DNA of 64,000 nt. Origin: Nisaea sp. (lineage in GTDB: Bacteria > Pseudomonadota > Alphaproteobacteria > Thalassobaculales > Thalassobaculaceae). The stretch's first letter is position 1. Every line of letters begins with the position of its first letter. Of this stretch, positions 37,881-46,285 are shown one piece after another. The notes below the pieces were generated by a model, which made no database searches, was not told the DNA's origin, and saw only the letters and a list, made by a program, of their open reading frames with translations. The stretch is from contig NZ_JAEPQA010000009.1 in NCBI RefSeq assembly GCF_017640745.1, positions 62,001 through 126,000 of the forward strand. Reading direction: 5' to 3'. A program made the position numbers and the translations under genes.

Positions 37881-38915
37881 ATGAGCAACGAACGTTTTTC
37901 CCCCGAGAGCGCGACCTTCGACGAGATCCGCGGCCTGTTCCGCGCCCTGCCGCCGGCCGATCTCGAGGCGGGCACCGAAGCGGCCAGCCGCGAGGCGCAG
38001 CTGACCAAGCCGGCGGGCTCCCTCGGCAAGCTGGAGGAACTGACGCGCTGGGTCGCCGCCTGGCAGGGCAAGCATCCGCCGAGCGTCGCGCATCCGCGGA
38101 TCTGCGTCTTCGCCGCCAACCACGGCGTCACCGCCAAGGGCGTCTCGGCCTACCCCGCCGAGGTCACCCAGCAGATGGTGCATAATTTCGTCTCCGGCGG
38201 CGCGGCGGTGAACCAGCTCGCGGAGCTTCACGATGCCGATCTCCGGGTCTACGAGATGGCGCTTGAGCAGCCGACGGCGGACTTCACCGAGGCGCCGGCC
38301 ATGAGCGAGGACGAATGCGCCAAGGCCATGGCCTACGGCATGATGGCGGTGGAGCCGGGTATCGACCTGCTTTGCCTCGGCGAGATGGGGATCGGCAACT
38401 CGACCTCCGCCGCGGCGATCTGCCATGCGCTCTTCGGTGGCGCGGCCGAGGACTGGACCGGTCCGGGCACCGGTGTCACCGGCGCGGCCTTCGCGGCCAA
38501 GGTGAAGGCGGTGGCGGACGGCGTCGCCCTGCACAAGGCCCGCACGGAAGATCCGCTTGAGCTCTTCGCCGCCGTCGGCGGCTTGGAACTCGCGGCGATC
38601 GCCGGCGCCATTCTGGCCGCCCGCATGGGCCGGGTGCCGGTGCTGCTCGACGGCTTTGCCTGCACGGCCGCCGCCGCGGTGCTCCACGCCGCCGATCCGC
38701 GCAGCATCGAACATTGCCAGGTCGGGCATTGCTCGGCCGAACCGGGTCACCGCCTGCTGCTGGAGAAGATCGGCAAGGCGCCGATCCTCGATCTCGGCAT
38801 GCGTCTCGGCGAGGGGTCCGGCGCGGCGGTCGCGATCGGGATCGTCAAGGCGGCCGTCGCCTGCCACAACGGCATGGCGACCTTCGCCGATGCTGGCGTC
38901 AGCGGCCCGTCCTGA
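37881..38915 (+). CDS. cobT: Nicotinate-nucleotide-dimethylbenzimidazole phosphoribosyltransferase CobT
   Basis: 344-residue enzyme that makes alpha-ribazole-5'-phosphate from dimethylbenzimidazole and nicotinate mononucleotide, the substrate for CobS. Key blocks are LTKPAGSLGKLEEL, FAANHGVTAKGVSAYP, CLGEMGIGNSTSAAAI, GTGVTG and near the C-terminus MRLGEGSGAA, whose Glu is the catalytic base. The start at 37881 gives the normal length; coding does not extend convincingly upstream, where the divergent cobS is read. cobT, cobS and cobC together form a dimethylbenzimidazole-to-cobalamin module. Confidence 0.95.
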   Translation: MSNERFSPESATFDEIRGLFRALPPADLEAGTEAASREAQLTKPAGSLGKLEELTRWVAAWQGKHPPSVAHPRICVFAANHGVTAKGVSAYPAEVTQQMVHNFVSGGAAVNQLAELHDADLRVYEMALEQPTADFTEAPAMSEDECAKAMAYGMMAVEPGIDLLCLGEMGIGNSTSAAAICHALFGGAAEDWTGPGTGVTGAAFAAKVKAVADGVALHKARTEDPLELFAAVGGLELAAIAGAILAARMGRVPVLLDGFACTAAAAVLHAADPRSIEHCQVGHCSAEPGHRLLLEKIGKAPILDLGMRLGEGSGAAVAIGIVKAAVACHNGMATFADAGVSGPS

Positions 38916-38932
38916 GCCTCCGAGGAGTTCCC

Positions 38933-39541
38933 ATGCCGAAGCCTTGGCGCGTGCTCGACAGCCGGATCAATTACAGCGACCGGTACCTTACCCACCGCAT
39001 GGACCGCTGCGAGACCGCGCACGGCGTCGTCGTCGAGCCCTATCACGTGATCGAGCTGCCGAACTGGGTGAACATGGTGGCGGTGACCGACGATGCCCGG
39101 GTGCTGATGATCGAGGAGTATCGCCACGGGATCGGCGAGGTCGTGTTCGGCCTGCCGAGCGGAACCGTCGATCCGGGCGAGACCGATCCTCTCCGTACGG
39201 CGCAGCGTGAGCTTGCCGAGGAGACCGGGGCGGAAGCGCTCCACTGGGTGCAGACCGGGCGGATGTTTCCGAACGCGGCGGTCAATTCCAATACCTGCTT
39301 CAGCTTCCTCGCCACCGGGGCCCGGATCACCGGCGAGACCTCGTTCGACGAAGCCGAGGATATCGAGACCGTGCCGGTGCCGCTGGAAGAGCTTTACCGT
39401 TGCCTGCTCGCGCGCGAGCTCCGGATGACGGCGATGCATCTGGTCGGGCTGCACGAGGCCGGGCTCTATATCCTGACCTCGGGCGATCCGAAGATGGCGG
39501 AGCTGAGAGAGATCCTGGCGCCGCTCTATTCGCCGAGCTGA
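38933..39541 (+). CDS. NUDIX hydrolase
   Basis: 202-residue pyrophosphohydrolase of the NUDIX family. The box GTVDPGETDPLRTAQRELAE followed by ETG matches GX5EX7REUXEEXGU. The sequence pattern, with a beta-rich N-terminal part that recalls ADP-ribose pyrophosphatase proteins, suggests a nucleoside diphosphate sugar or ADP-ribose substrate, but the precise one cannot be read. CGAGGAG precedes ATG at 38933. It starts 17 bases after cobT and overlaps the convergent ABC permease by 16 bases. Confidence 0.9.
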   Translation: MPKPWRVLDSRINYSDRYLTHRMDRCETAHGVVVEPYHVIELPNWVNMVAVTDDARVLMIEEYRHGIGEVVFGLPSGTVDPGETDPLRTAQRELAEETGAEALHWVQTGRMFPNAAVNSNTCFSFLATGARITGETSFDEAEDIETVPVPLEELYRCLLARELRMTAMHLVGLHEAGLYILTSGDPKMAELREILAPLYSPS

Positions 39542-40359
39542 AGCAGCCGTCCGTCGCGCCGGGCGCTGCGGTAGGCGAGCCAGAAGATGAACGCGCCGAT
39601 GGCGAAATAGATCACGTTCATGACCATCGCACCCGCGATCAGGTCGAGCCTGAAATCGCCGTCGAACAGCACCGCGCGCATGCCTTCGAAGACATAGGCG
39701 GACGGCGTGCACCAGGCGACGGTCTGCAGCCACTCCGGCATCGTCTCGACCGGGTAGTAGACCGCCGAGATCGGGGCGAAAGCGAAGACCAGCACCCATG
39801 CGAGGCTCTCCGCGCCGAGGCCGAAGCGCAGGATCACGCCGATCACCAGCAGGCCGACGCCCCAACCCATGAAGAAGAGGCAGGCCATGAAGGCGACCAG
39901 CGGCAGGCCGAGGGAAAAGATCGAGAACTGGTAGAAGACGATGGCGAGCAGGGCGGGCGGTAACGCGCCGATCAGGGTCCGCACCAGGCTCATCGTCATC
40001 AGCGCGGCGACGAATTCATGCGGCCGGAGCGGGCTGACGAAGAGATGGCCGAGATTGCGGGACCACATCTCCTCGAGGAAACAGATCGCGAAGCCCATCT
40101 GGCCCCGGAACAGGATGTCCCAGAGCAGCACGCCTGCCAGCAGCACGCCCGCGGCGCCCGCGATCCAGCTCGACTCGCCGATGAAGAACTTGGTGACGAA
40201 GCCCCAGAGGATCATCTGCATGGTCGGCCAGTAGGCCATCTCGATCAGCCGCGGCCAGGAATTGCGCAGCAGGTAGAAATAGCGCAGCGCCATGGCGCCG
40301 ATGCGGCCTGCCGAGAACAGCGAGGCCGGCGGCGGGGTGAAATCCGTGTTCCCGCTCAT
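39526..40359 (-). CDS. ABC-2 type transporter permease
   Basis: 277-residue membrane protein with about six helices. It has the ABC-2 form with a cytosolic coupling stretch FLEEMWSRNLGHLFVSPLRP and the conserved FSPISAVYYPVETMPEWLQ-like loop (here FAPISAVYYPVETMP), resembling NodJ/DrrB-type exporters. It overlaps the ATPase gene by ATGA (40356-40359), so they form one two-gene exporter. The cargo is unknown: polysaccharide, lipid or drug. The C-terminal 16 bases are shared with the opposite NUDIX gene. Confidence 0.9.
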   Translation of the reverse strand: MSGNTDFTPPPASLFSAGRIGAMALRYFYLLRNSWPRLIEMAYWPTMQMILWGFVTKFFIGESSWIAGAAGVLLAGVLLWDILFRGQMGFAICFLEEMWSRNLGHLFVSPLRPHEFVAALMTMSLVRTLIGALPPALLAIVFYQFSIFSLGLPLVAFMACLFFMGWGVGLLVIGVILRFGLGAESLAWVLVFAFAPISAVYYPVETMPEWLQTVAWCTPSAYVFEGMRAVLFDGDFRLDLIAGAMVMNVIYFAIGAFIFWLAYRSARRDGRLLQLGE

Positions 40360-41123
40360 GCCGTCTCCCGGTCTTCCTGTTTTCGGTTCGCGGCACCGGT
40401 CTGCCGGGCGACGTCGAGGAATACCTCGTCCATGGTCTTGCGTCCGTACTTGGCCAGCAGGTCCGCCGGGCTGCCCCGGTCGACGATCTCGCCCTTGCGC
40501 ATCATCAGCACCTTGGAGCAGAGCCGCTCGACTTCCTGCATGTTGTGCGAGGCGAGCAGCAGGGTGGCCCCGTTCTCGCGCTGGTAGGTCTCGAGATATG
40601 TGCGGATCCAGTCCCCGGTATCCGGGTCGAGCGAGGCGGTCGGCTCGTCCAGCAGCAGCACCTTCGGCGTATTGATAAGCGCCTTGGCCAGCGCGACGCG
40701 GGTCTTCTGTCCGGCCGAGAGCTTGCCGGAGGGCCGGTTCATGAAGTCCTCCATGTCGAGCTGCATCGCCAGCTCGGCAATCCGCGTCTTGGGGTCGGGC
40801 ACGGAATAGAGCCTGGCATAGACCATGAGGTTCTCGCGCACGGTCAGGCGATGCGGCAGGTCGACATAGGGCGAGGAGAAATTCATGAAGGGCAGGGCAC
40901 GGTAGCGGTCCGTCGCCATGTCGCAGCCGAGGATCGAGACACTGCCGCCGGTCGGCTCCAGAAGGCCCAGCATCATCGCGATGGTTGTGGTCTTGCCGGC
41001 TCCGTTGCCGCCGAGCAGGCCGACGGTGGTTCCGGCTTCGGCGGTGAAACCGACGCCGCGCACGGCATGCACCGCGCCATAGCGCTTTTCCAGGTCCCGG
41101 ACGTCGATGACCGCCTTGCTCAT
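40356..41123 (-). CDS. ABC transporter ATP-binding protein (ABC-2 exporter)
   Basis: Cytosolic ATPase of 255 residues. Walker A is LLGGNGAGKTTTIAMMLGLL, the signature LSAGQKTRVALAKALIN, Walker B VLLLDEPTASLDPD, and the switch His in LLASHNMQEVERL; the signature begins LSAGQ rather than LSGGQ. The start at 41123 gives homology at once (MSKAVIDVRDLEKRYG); the upstream ~60 residues to 41309 are read from regB's leader. It is divergent from regB with 80 bases between and is cotranscribed with the permease. Confidence 0.9.
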   Translation of the reverse strand: MSKAVIDVRDLEKRYGAVHAVRGVGFTAEAGTTVGLLGGNGAGKTTTIAMMLGLLEPTGGSVSILGCDMATDRYRALPFMNFSSPYVDLPHRLTVRENLMVYARLYSVPDPKTRIAELAMQLDMEDFMNRPSGKLSAGQKTRVALAKALINTPKVLLLDEPTASLDPDTGDWIRTYLETYQRENGATLLLASHNMQEVERLCSKVLMMRKGEIVDRGSPADLLAKYGRKTMDEVFLDVARQTGAANRKQEDRETA

Positions 41124-41203
41124 GGGTTCGAACTCTGTGGATGTGCAGTTCTGATGCGCCGAAATGGGCGTCGCGACCTTAGCCCGAGGCGTGCTAGTGG
41201 ACA

Positions 41204-42586
41204 ATGACGGAAACCGGGGAGACGGCGCGGGTGGCCACAGAGCGCAGGAATCTGGAAGATCTCGAGGTCCGCTTCGGCCTTGCCGACGGGCTGGGACCGG
41301 CTGGCGCACGGACGCTGGTGATGATCCGCTGGGTGGCGCTGATGGGCCAGCTCATCAGCCTGCTCGTCGTGCATTACGGGCTCGGTTTTCCGGTGCCGCT
41401 GGAGATCACGCTCGGCATCATCGCCTTCGGCGCCTTCTACAACGTCGTCTGCCAGAGCCTCCGCCAGGGCGGACCGGTCCGCAACGGCCGGGTCGCCGCG
41501 TTCGGCCTGGCCTTCGACATCGCGCAGCTCGGCTCTCTGCTTTACTGGACCGGCGGTCTCGAAAACCCGTTCGCGCTAATGCTGATCGCGCCGGTCACGG
41601 TCTCGGCGACCATCCTCTCCGGTCGGGCGACCGTCTGGCTGAGTTTCCTCGCCCTGGTCTCGGCATCCGCTCTCGCCGTGGTGCACCGGCCGCTGCCCTG
41701 GTCGGGCGACGGTCTGGAGCTTCCGGACATCTATGTCTTCGGCCTCTGGGCCGCGATCGTGATCGCGACGCTCTTCATCGCCGGCTACACCTACCGGGTG
41801 AGCCGGGACGCGCGGCGTATGTCGGACGCTTTCGCCGCCACCCGTCTCGCGCTCTCCCGTGAACAGCAGCTATCCGCGCTCGGCGGGCTCGCGGCCGCCG
41901 CGGCGCACGAGCTCGGAACGCCGCTCAGCACCATCGCCGTCGTCGCCCGCGAACTGCGCAAGGACATTCCCGAGGACAGCGAATGGCGGGAGGATCTGGA
42001 TCTGCTCCTGAGCGAGACGGCCCGTTGCCGGGATATCCTGACGGAATTCTCCCGCCGGCCGGATCAGGATACGCCTGGCCCGTTCAAGACCGTTCCCTTC
42101 AGCGCCGCGGTCGAAACCGCCGCCGCGCCGCACCAGCGCGACGACATCGTCGTCATCGTCGAGCAGCACGGGCCGGGCGGTGCGCTCGATCTCGAACCTG
42201 ACGAGGAGACGGTTGCCGCGGACCAGCCGCGCGTGGTGCTGACCCCGGAGATGAACCAGGGGATCGGCACGCTTGTGCAGAACGCGGTGCAGTTCGCCGC
42301 CGAGACGGTCGAGATCACGGTTTATTGGGACGACAGCATGGCATCGGTCATCATCGAGGATGACGGTCCGGGTTTCTCGCCCCTGGTTCTTGACCGGCTG
42401 GGCGAGCCCTACGTCTCCAGCCGCTCCGGCAAGGACGGCCATATGGGGCTCGGCATTTTCATCGCGAAGACGCTGCTGGAACGCGGCGGCGCCACGCTTT
42501 CCTTCTCCAACAGGGCCGAGGGCGGTGCCCGCGTGGCGATTCGCTGGCTCCGGTCCGACCTGGAGGCCGGGGTGACGGATTCTTGA
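41204..42586 (+). CDS. regB: Redox-sensing histidine kinase RegB (PrrB/ActS)
   Basis: Membrane sensor kinase of 460 residues. Six hydrophobic helices (about 35-200) include the conserved quinone/redox loop YWTGGLENPFALMLIAPVT. The H-box is AAAAHELGTPLST with His235, followed by the conserved redox Cys in ETARCRDILTEFSR (C275), then the ATPase blocks IGTLVQNAVQFA, IEDDGPGF and MGLGIFIAKTLL. It would respond to the respiratory quinone pool and phosphorylate RegA. ATG at 41204 is used; GTG at 41234 with GGGGAG upstream is possible. regA follows 65 bases later. Confidence 0.93.
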   Translation: MTETGETARVATERRNLEDLEVRFGLADGLGPAGARTLVMIRWVALMGQLISLLVVHYGLGFPVPLEITLGIIAFGAFYNVVCQSLRQGGPVRNGRVAAFGLAFDIAQLGSLLYWTGGLENPFALMLIAPVTVSATILSGRATVWLSFLALVSASALAVVHRPLPWSGDGLELPDIYVFGLWAAIVIATLFIAGYTYRVSRDARRMSDAFAATRLALSREQQLSALGGLAAAAAHELGTPLSTIAVVARELRKDIPEDSEWREDLDLLLSETARCRDILTEFSRRPDQDTPGPFKTVPFSAAVETAAAPHQRDDIVVIVEQHGPGGALDLEPDEETVAADQPRVVLTPEMNQGIGTLVQNAVQFAAETVEITVYWDDSMASVIIEDDGPGFSPLVLDRLGEPYVSSRSGKDGHMGLGIFIAKTLLERGGATLSFSNRAEGGARVAIRWLRSDLEAGVTDS

Positions 42587-42651
42587 CCGGACGCAGTTTT
42601 CCTTTATTAACCGGAAAGGGGCCGGACCGGCCCGAATGGCGGAGACGCTAG

Positions 42652-43206
42652 GTGACAGACGAACTGACCGGGGTCGACGAGACCCGGAAATTGCTTGTGC
42701 TCGACGATGACGAGCCGTTCCGCAACCGTCTCGTGCGGGCGATGGAGAAGCGCGGTTTCAGCGTGACCAGCGCCGGCTCGGTGGCCGAGGGACTGGACGC
42801 GGTGAAGAACGATCCGCCGTCCTATGCGGTGCTCGACATGCGGCTCACAGACGGCAGTGGGCTCGATGTGGTGACCGCGCTGCGTGAGGCCAATCCGGAT
42901 GCCCGCATCATCATGCTGACCGGCTACGGCAATATCGCGACGGCGGTTGCCGCGGTGAAGGCGGGTGCGGTGGATTACCTGCCGAAGCCGGCCGATGCCG
43001 ATGCGGTCGCCGCCGCGCTGCTGGACCATGAGCAAGCCCTTCCCCCGCCGCCGGACAATCCGATGTCCGCGGACCGGGTGCGCTGGGAGCATATCCAGCG
43101 GGTCTTCGAGCAGTGCGGCCGCAATGTCTCCGAAACCGCCCGGCGCCTGCGCATGCACCGCCGTACCCTGCAGCGCATCCTGAACAAGCACGCCCCGCGG
43201 GGTTAG
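42652..43206 (+). CDS. regA: Redox response regulator RegA (PrrA/ActR)
   Basis: 184-residue regulator. Receiver domain with acidic pocket LVLDDDEPFRNR, phospho-acceptor D62 in AVLDMRLTDGSG, and Thr/Lys switch LTGYG and YLPKPAD. The short C-terminal domain is a Fis-like helix-turn-helix (CGRNVSETARRLRMHRRTLQ) that is almost invariant in RegA proteins. A proline-rich linker (ALPPPPDNP) joins them. A GTG start at 42652 fits the family N-terminus. Targets in relatives include oxidases, photosynthesis and nitrogen genes; here none is adjacent. Confidence 0.94.
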   Translation: MTDELTGVDETRKLLVLDDDEPFRNRLVRAMEKRGFSVTSAGSVAEGLDAVKNDPPSYAVLDMRLTDGSGLDVVTALREANPDARIIMLTGYGNIATAVAAVKAGAVDYLPKPADADAVAAALLDHEQALPPPPDNPMSADRVRWEHIQRVFEQCGRNVSETARRLRMHRRTLQRILNKHAPRG

Positions 43207-43231
43207 TTCCCTATCTTATTCAGCTTTGGCC

Positions 43232-43315
43232 GTCATCCCGGGCTTGACCCGGGACCTCGTTGCGACGGATGCGGTCCTAATCGTCGAAAGGTACCGGCTC
43301 TGCGGCCGGGATGAC
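43232..43315. repeat. Intergenic palindromic repeat of the alphaproteobacterial GTCATCCCGG type
   Basis: GTCATCCCGG (43232-43241) and CCGGGATGAC (43306-43315) are perfect inverted arms of an 84-base element, with an inner hairpin CCCGGGCTTGACCCGGG. The phrase GTCATCCCGGGCTTGACCCG is a repeat I know from many alphaproteobacterial intergenic regions. It lies between the regA stop and the convergent EAL-like gene and may act as a transcription barrier. Only this copy is seen in the window. Confidence 0.7.
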
Positions 43316-43320
43316 GATGT

Positions 43321-44565
43321 TCAGGCCACCCTTCCTTCCGAGGTCAGCAGCTTGTCGATATAGCGGCCCTGGAACATCGTGATGCCGAGCGACTGGCCGA
43401 AGCGCACCGCCTCGTCACTGTCGCAGCGGGTCAGGATGATGCGGGCGCGGCCGCAGCGGTCGACATGCTCCTTCAGCTCCGTGGTCCGGGCGCCCGACAT
43501 GTCGTCGGCCATGTCCGGGGTCCAGATCAGCTTCAGGAGGTCGAGGCCGAGCCGTTCGCGGTCGATGAACTGCAGCGTCAGATGGTTCAGCCCGTCGAGG
43601 CAGATGCGATAGCCGCGCTCGCGCATGAAGTCGCGCGCGAACATGTAGGCGCCCATGTCGCCGAAGATGTCGATCTTCTGCAGCTCGATCACGACAGTAC
43701 CGCGGGCGACCGCCTTCAGGCTCGAATCGAAGTTCAGGAACGGCGGCGAAAGGATCGTCTGCACGTTCAGATTGACGCTGAAGGAGCTTGCGATCGAGCT
43801 GTCGTCGTTGCGGATCAGAAGCGACAGCATCCGCGCGTCGAGCGTCTGGGTCAGGTGCTGGAACAGCCAGAGATTCGAGGCGAGGTCGAACTCCGGCAGA
43901 ACGGTTTGCTGCAGGTCGTGGATCGAGATGAAGAGCTCGCGGAAGACCGGCTGCGGATTCGGGTTGTTCGGCGTCAGCGCGCAGACCGGCTGGCGGCGCA
44001 TCAGGTTGGAGAGGTCGGCGCGCTGCAGGAAGGATTCGAGTTTGCCGAGCTGCTCCGGGTCGAGCGGCTTGCGCGAGCCCTTGGTGCGCGGGTCCACCTT
44101 CTGGTCGGCACTGACGGCAAGGCGCGACTTGCGCTCGCGCTCGCGGTGCATCTGCTTGACCAGCTCAAGAAGGTCCTCGTACTGGGTCGCGACATTGTAC
44201 CAGGAGCAGAAGCGGGCGAGATCCTCTTCCTCGTCGCCCTGGGAAAGCGGGTCCTCGGAGAAGAGGTAGCGGACCTTCATGATCGCCGCGTCGATATCCT
44301 CGACGGTGGCGTCCTTACAGACGAAGAACAGATCCGAATTGCTCAGGATGAAGATCTGGCCCTCGTAGTTCTGGACCATGCCTTCGAAGGTCGCCGCCGC
44401 GATCCGGATATGGTGATCCTGACGGTTCTGCGGGCGGAGGCGCGACAGATGGATGTGAACGGCCATGCGGCCATCCACGTTCCGTCCGAGGCGCTGCAGA
44501 TAGTCGAGCAGCAGGTATTCCTGGCTCGGGCCCCGATTTCGGTTCTGGACTTGGCTGAGTGCCAT
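43321..44565 (-). CDS. Degenerate GGDEF-EAL-like protein
   Basis: 414-residue cytosolic protein whose C-terminal half (about 195-405) follows an EAL domain: SVNLNVQT (264-271), VVIELQKIDIFGD (291-303), CLDGLNHLT where active enzymes have DDFG, KLIWTPDM, and QSLGITMFQGRYID at the end. The N-terminal ~110 residues, with IFILSNSDLFFVCKDATVED, look like a GGDEF fold whose GGDEF is replaced. Most catalytic metal ligands are lost, so it is likely a sensor or binding protein rather than a phosphodiesterase. It is divergent from the polysaccharide export operon, suggesting control of it. Confidence 0.75.
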   Translation of the reverse strand: MALSQVQNRNRGPSQEYLLLDYLQRLGRNVDGRMAVHIHLSRLRPQNRQDHHIRIAAATFEGMVQNYEGQIFILSNSDLFFVCKDATVEDIDAAIMKVRYLFSEDPLSQGDEEEDLARFCSWYNVATQYEDLLELVKQMHRERERKSRLAVSADQKVDPRTKGSRKPLDPEQLGKLESFLQRADLSNLMRRQPVCALTPNNPNPQPVFRELFISIHDLQQTVLPEFDLASNLWLFQHLTQTLDARMLSLLIRNDDSSIASSFSVNLNVQTILSPPFLNFDSSLKAVARGTVVIELQKIDIFGDMGAYMFARDFMRERGYRICLDGLNHLTLQFIDRERLGLDLLKLIWTPDMADDMSGARTTELKEHVDRCGRARIILTRCDSDEAVRFGQSLGITMFQGRYIDKLLTSEGRVA

Positions 44566-44899
44566 GCGGTCCTCCGCTTAAAACTCAGTAGGGCCGTTTC
44601 CCAGGTTCTTTCTTACCATGCCACCGGTTTTGCAGGCACCCGGTAATTCACCGGAAACCGCGGGGCGTGGACAGCATACAGTCAAAAAGGCTCAGGACGG
44701 CCGGGCGATATCTCTACCGCGAAAAAACGCACTTTCACATAAAAAGCCACCAAATTTTTACGTTTTCGCGGCCATCATGAGTCTTGTCAGCTAACTATGC
44801 TCATAAAAATGTTTTGTTTCAATGGATAATTCGACTACTTTAAAGCGCTGCCTAAGCGCAGCCAAACCGCGTTCGGGATAGAATCAGCTGGCCGGTCAC
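44566..44899 (+). other. Divergent regulatory gap before the polysaccharide operon
   Basis: 334 bases, AT-rich in the middle. CCGCGAAAA (44717-44725) and TTTTCGCGG (44763-44771) are perfect inverted arms 37 bases apart. GCGCT (44845-44849) and AGCGC (44855-44859) can form a short hairpin near the start of the operon. A GATAAT-like -10 lies at 44825-44830 without a good -35. No gene is convincing here. Confidence 0.45.
44717..44771. repeat. 9-bp inverted repeat in the EAL/operon gap
   Basis: CCGCGAAAA at 44717-44725 and TTTTCGCGG at 44763-44771. With 37 bases between arms it is more like paired half-sites of a regulator, or a long stem-loop, than a terminator. It lies 152 bases before the EAL-like start and 129 before the beta-barrel start. 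Confidence 0.45.
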
Positions 44900-46279
44900 A
44901 TGGACTTTTCTCAATCGTGGCTTCTGTGCGGGCGGAGCCGCGCAGTCAGGTCAGCCGGCAAGGGGCTCGCCGGCCTGGCGTTTGCTTTGCTTGCGCTTTT
45001 GTCTTTCGCGCTTCCCGCCGCGGCGCAGCTTGCCGGCAAGGAGTCGGTCCAGGGGCGGCCCCGGCTGGATTTCCAGAGTTACGGGCTTTCGCTCGACATG
45101 CTGACCCGGCCAGGAGACACCTCGGATACCGCCCGGCTCGGCGGAAGCTTCGATCTTTTTCCGCGCGCGACCGTGGATGCGGGCCATGACAGCAATATCC
45201 TCCGCACCACCGACAACGAGACCGGGTCCGGCTTCACCGAAGTGTCGGCCGCCGCCGCGCTCCGGTCGAACTGGACCAATCACGAGGCGTTGCTGATCGT
45301 GAACGTGGACGACCGGAGGGTCGGGGAGTCCAGCCGCGAGAACACCACGGACATCAGTCTCGGCGCAGCGGGCCGCTACGATCTCGACGAGGAGCTTTTC
45401 GCGCGCGGTTTCGCCGAAGCCAAACGCGGACACATCCGGCGCGGCGACGATGCCGATCCCGGCGCCGCTTTCGAGCCGCTGACCTATAACCAGTATCTTG
45501 TCGGCGCGACCTATGACGACCGGCAGAACGACCGGATTTTTTCCCGCGTCGTCGGCGAGGTGCTACACCGGGACTACAACGCGACGGACGGCGTCAACCG
45601 GGACTCCCTCGACCGCACCTCTCTCAATCTGCGCGGCCTGGTGGGGATCTCGACCGGCGGCGAGTACGATCTCTTCGTCTCGCCCAGCCTGTTGCGCGAG
45701 ATGTTCGTCGAGAAGGTTTCGCAGAACCAGGATTCGACCCGGTTCACCCTGAGCGTCGGCGCGGCCCGGGACGTGACCGGTGTCAGCGCCTTCAGCGGCC
45801 GGGTGGGCATGTCGCATCGCATCTTCGACGAGGATTCGCGGTCTTCCCAGACGGATTTCGTCGCTTCCGGCGCGCTGCTCTGGAACCTCACGCCGGTCAT
45901 GACCTTCACCGCGGGCGCCCAGATCGAGAACCAGCAATCGGACGATCCGACCGCGGGGACCAAGCTCACGCATGGCTTCAATGCCGGACTCGACTACGAT
46001 CCGTTCGAGCAGCTGATCTTCAATGCCTACTTCTCCTACGCCAACGAGGATTTCCAGCAGATCGAGCGCGAGGATGACGATTACACGGTCGGCCTCAGAG
46101 CGACCTATCTGATCAACGAGTATTTCTTCGCCGGCCTCAGTCTCGAGCACGAGGTCTCCGATTCGACGGTGGCGAGCCGTGATTTCGAGGCGACAACGAT
46201 CGCGTTCCGGCTCGGGATGAAGCTCTGTTGCAGGATTGACGAAGGGGTCGTCGATCCGTTCAATCTCGGGCGGCTCTAG
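44900..46279 (+). CDS. Outer-membrane beta-barrel protein of the polysaccharide operon
   Basis: 459-residue exported protein with a long N-region then a signal peptide (FALLALLSFALPAAAQ). The rest alternates polar and aromatic residues in amphipathic strands with even spacing of FSR, YDL, LSVG type, ending NLGRL, as in barrel proteins found in front of Wza/Wzc genes (VpsM/EpsL-like, DUF560-like). Two Cys pair close to the C-terminus. It probably forms or supports an export pore for polysaccharide. It starts the operon and the Wza-like gene follows after 6 bases. Confidence 0.75.
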   Translation: MDFSQSWLLCGRSRAVRSAGKGLAGLAFALLALLSFALPAAAQLAGKESVQGRPRLDFQSYGLSLDMLTRPGDTSDTARLGGSFDLFPRATVDAGHDSNILRTTDNETGSGFTEVSAAAALRSNWTNHEALLIVNVDDRRVGESSRENTTDISLGAAGRYDLDEELFARGFAEAKRGHIRRGDDADPGAAFEPLTYNQYLVGATYDDRQNDRIFSRVVGEVLHRDYNATDGVNRDSLDRTSLNLRGLVGISTGGEYDLFVSPSLLREMFVEKVSQNQDSTRFTLSVGAARDVTGVSAFSGRVGMSHRIFDEDSRSSQTDFVASGALLWNLTPVMTFTAGAQIENQQSDDPTAGTKLTHGFNAGLDYDPFEQLIFNAYFSYANEDFQQIEREDDDYTVGLRATYLINEYFFAGLSLEHEVSDSTVASRDFEATTIAFRLGMKLCCRIDEGVVDPFNLGRL

Positions 46280-46285
46280 GAGAGA

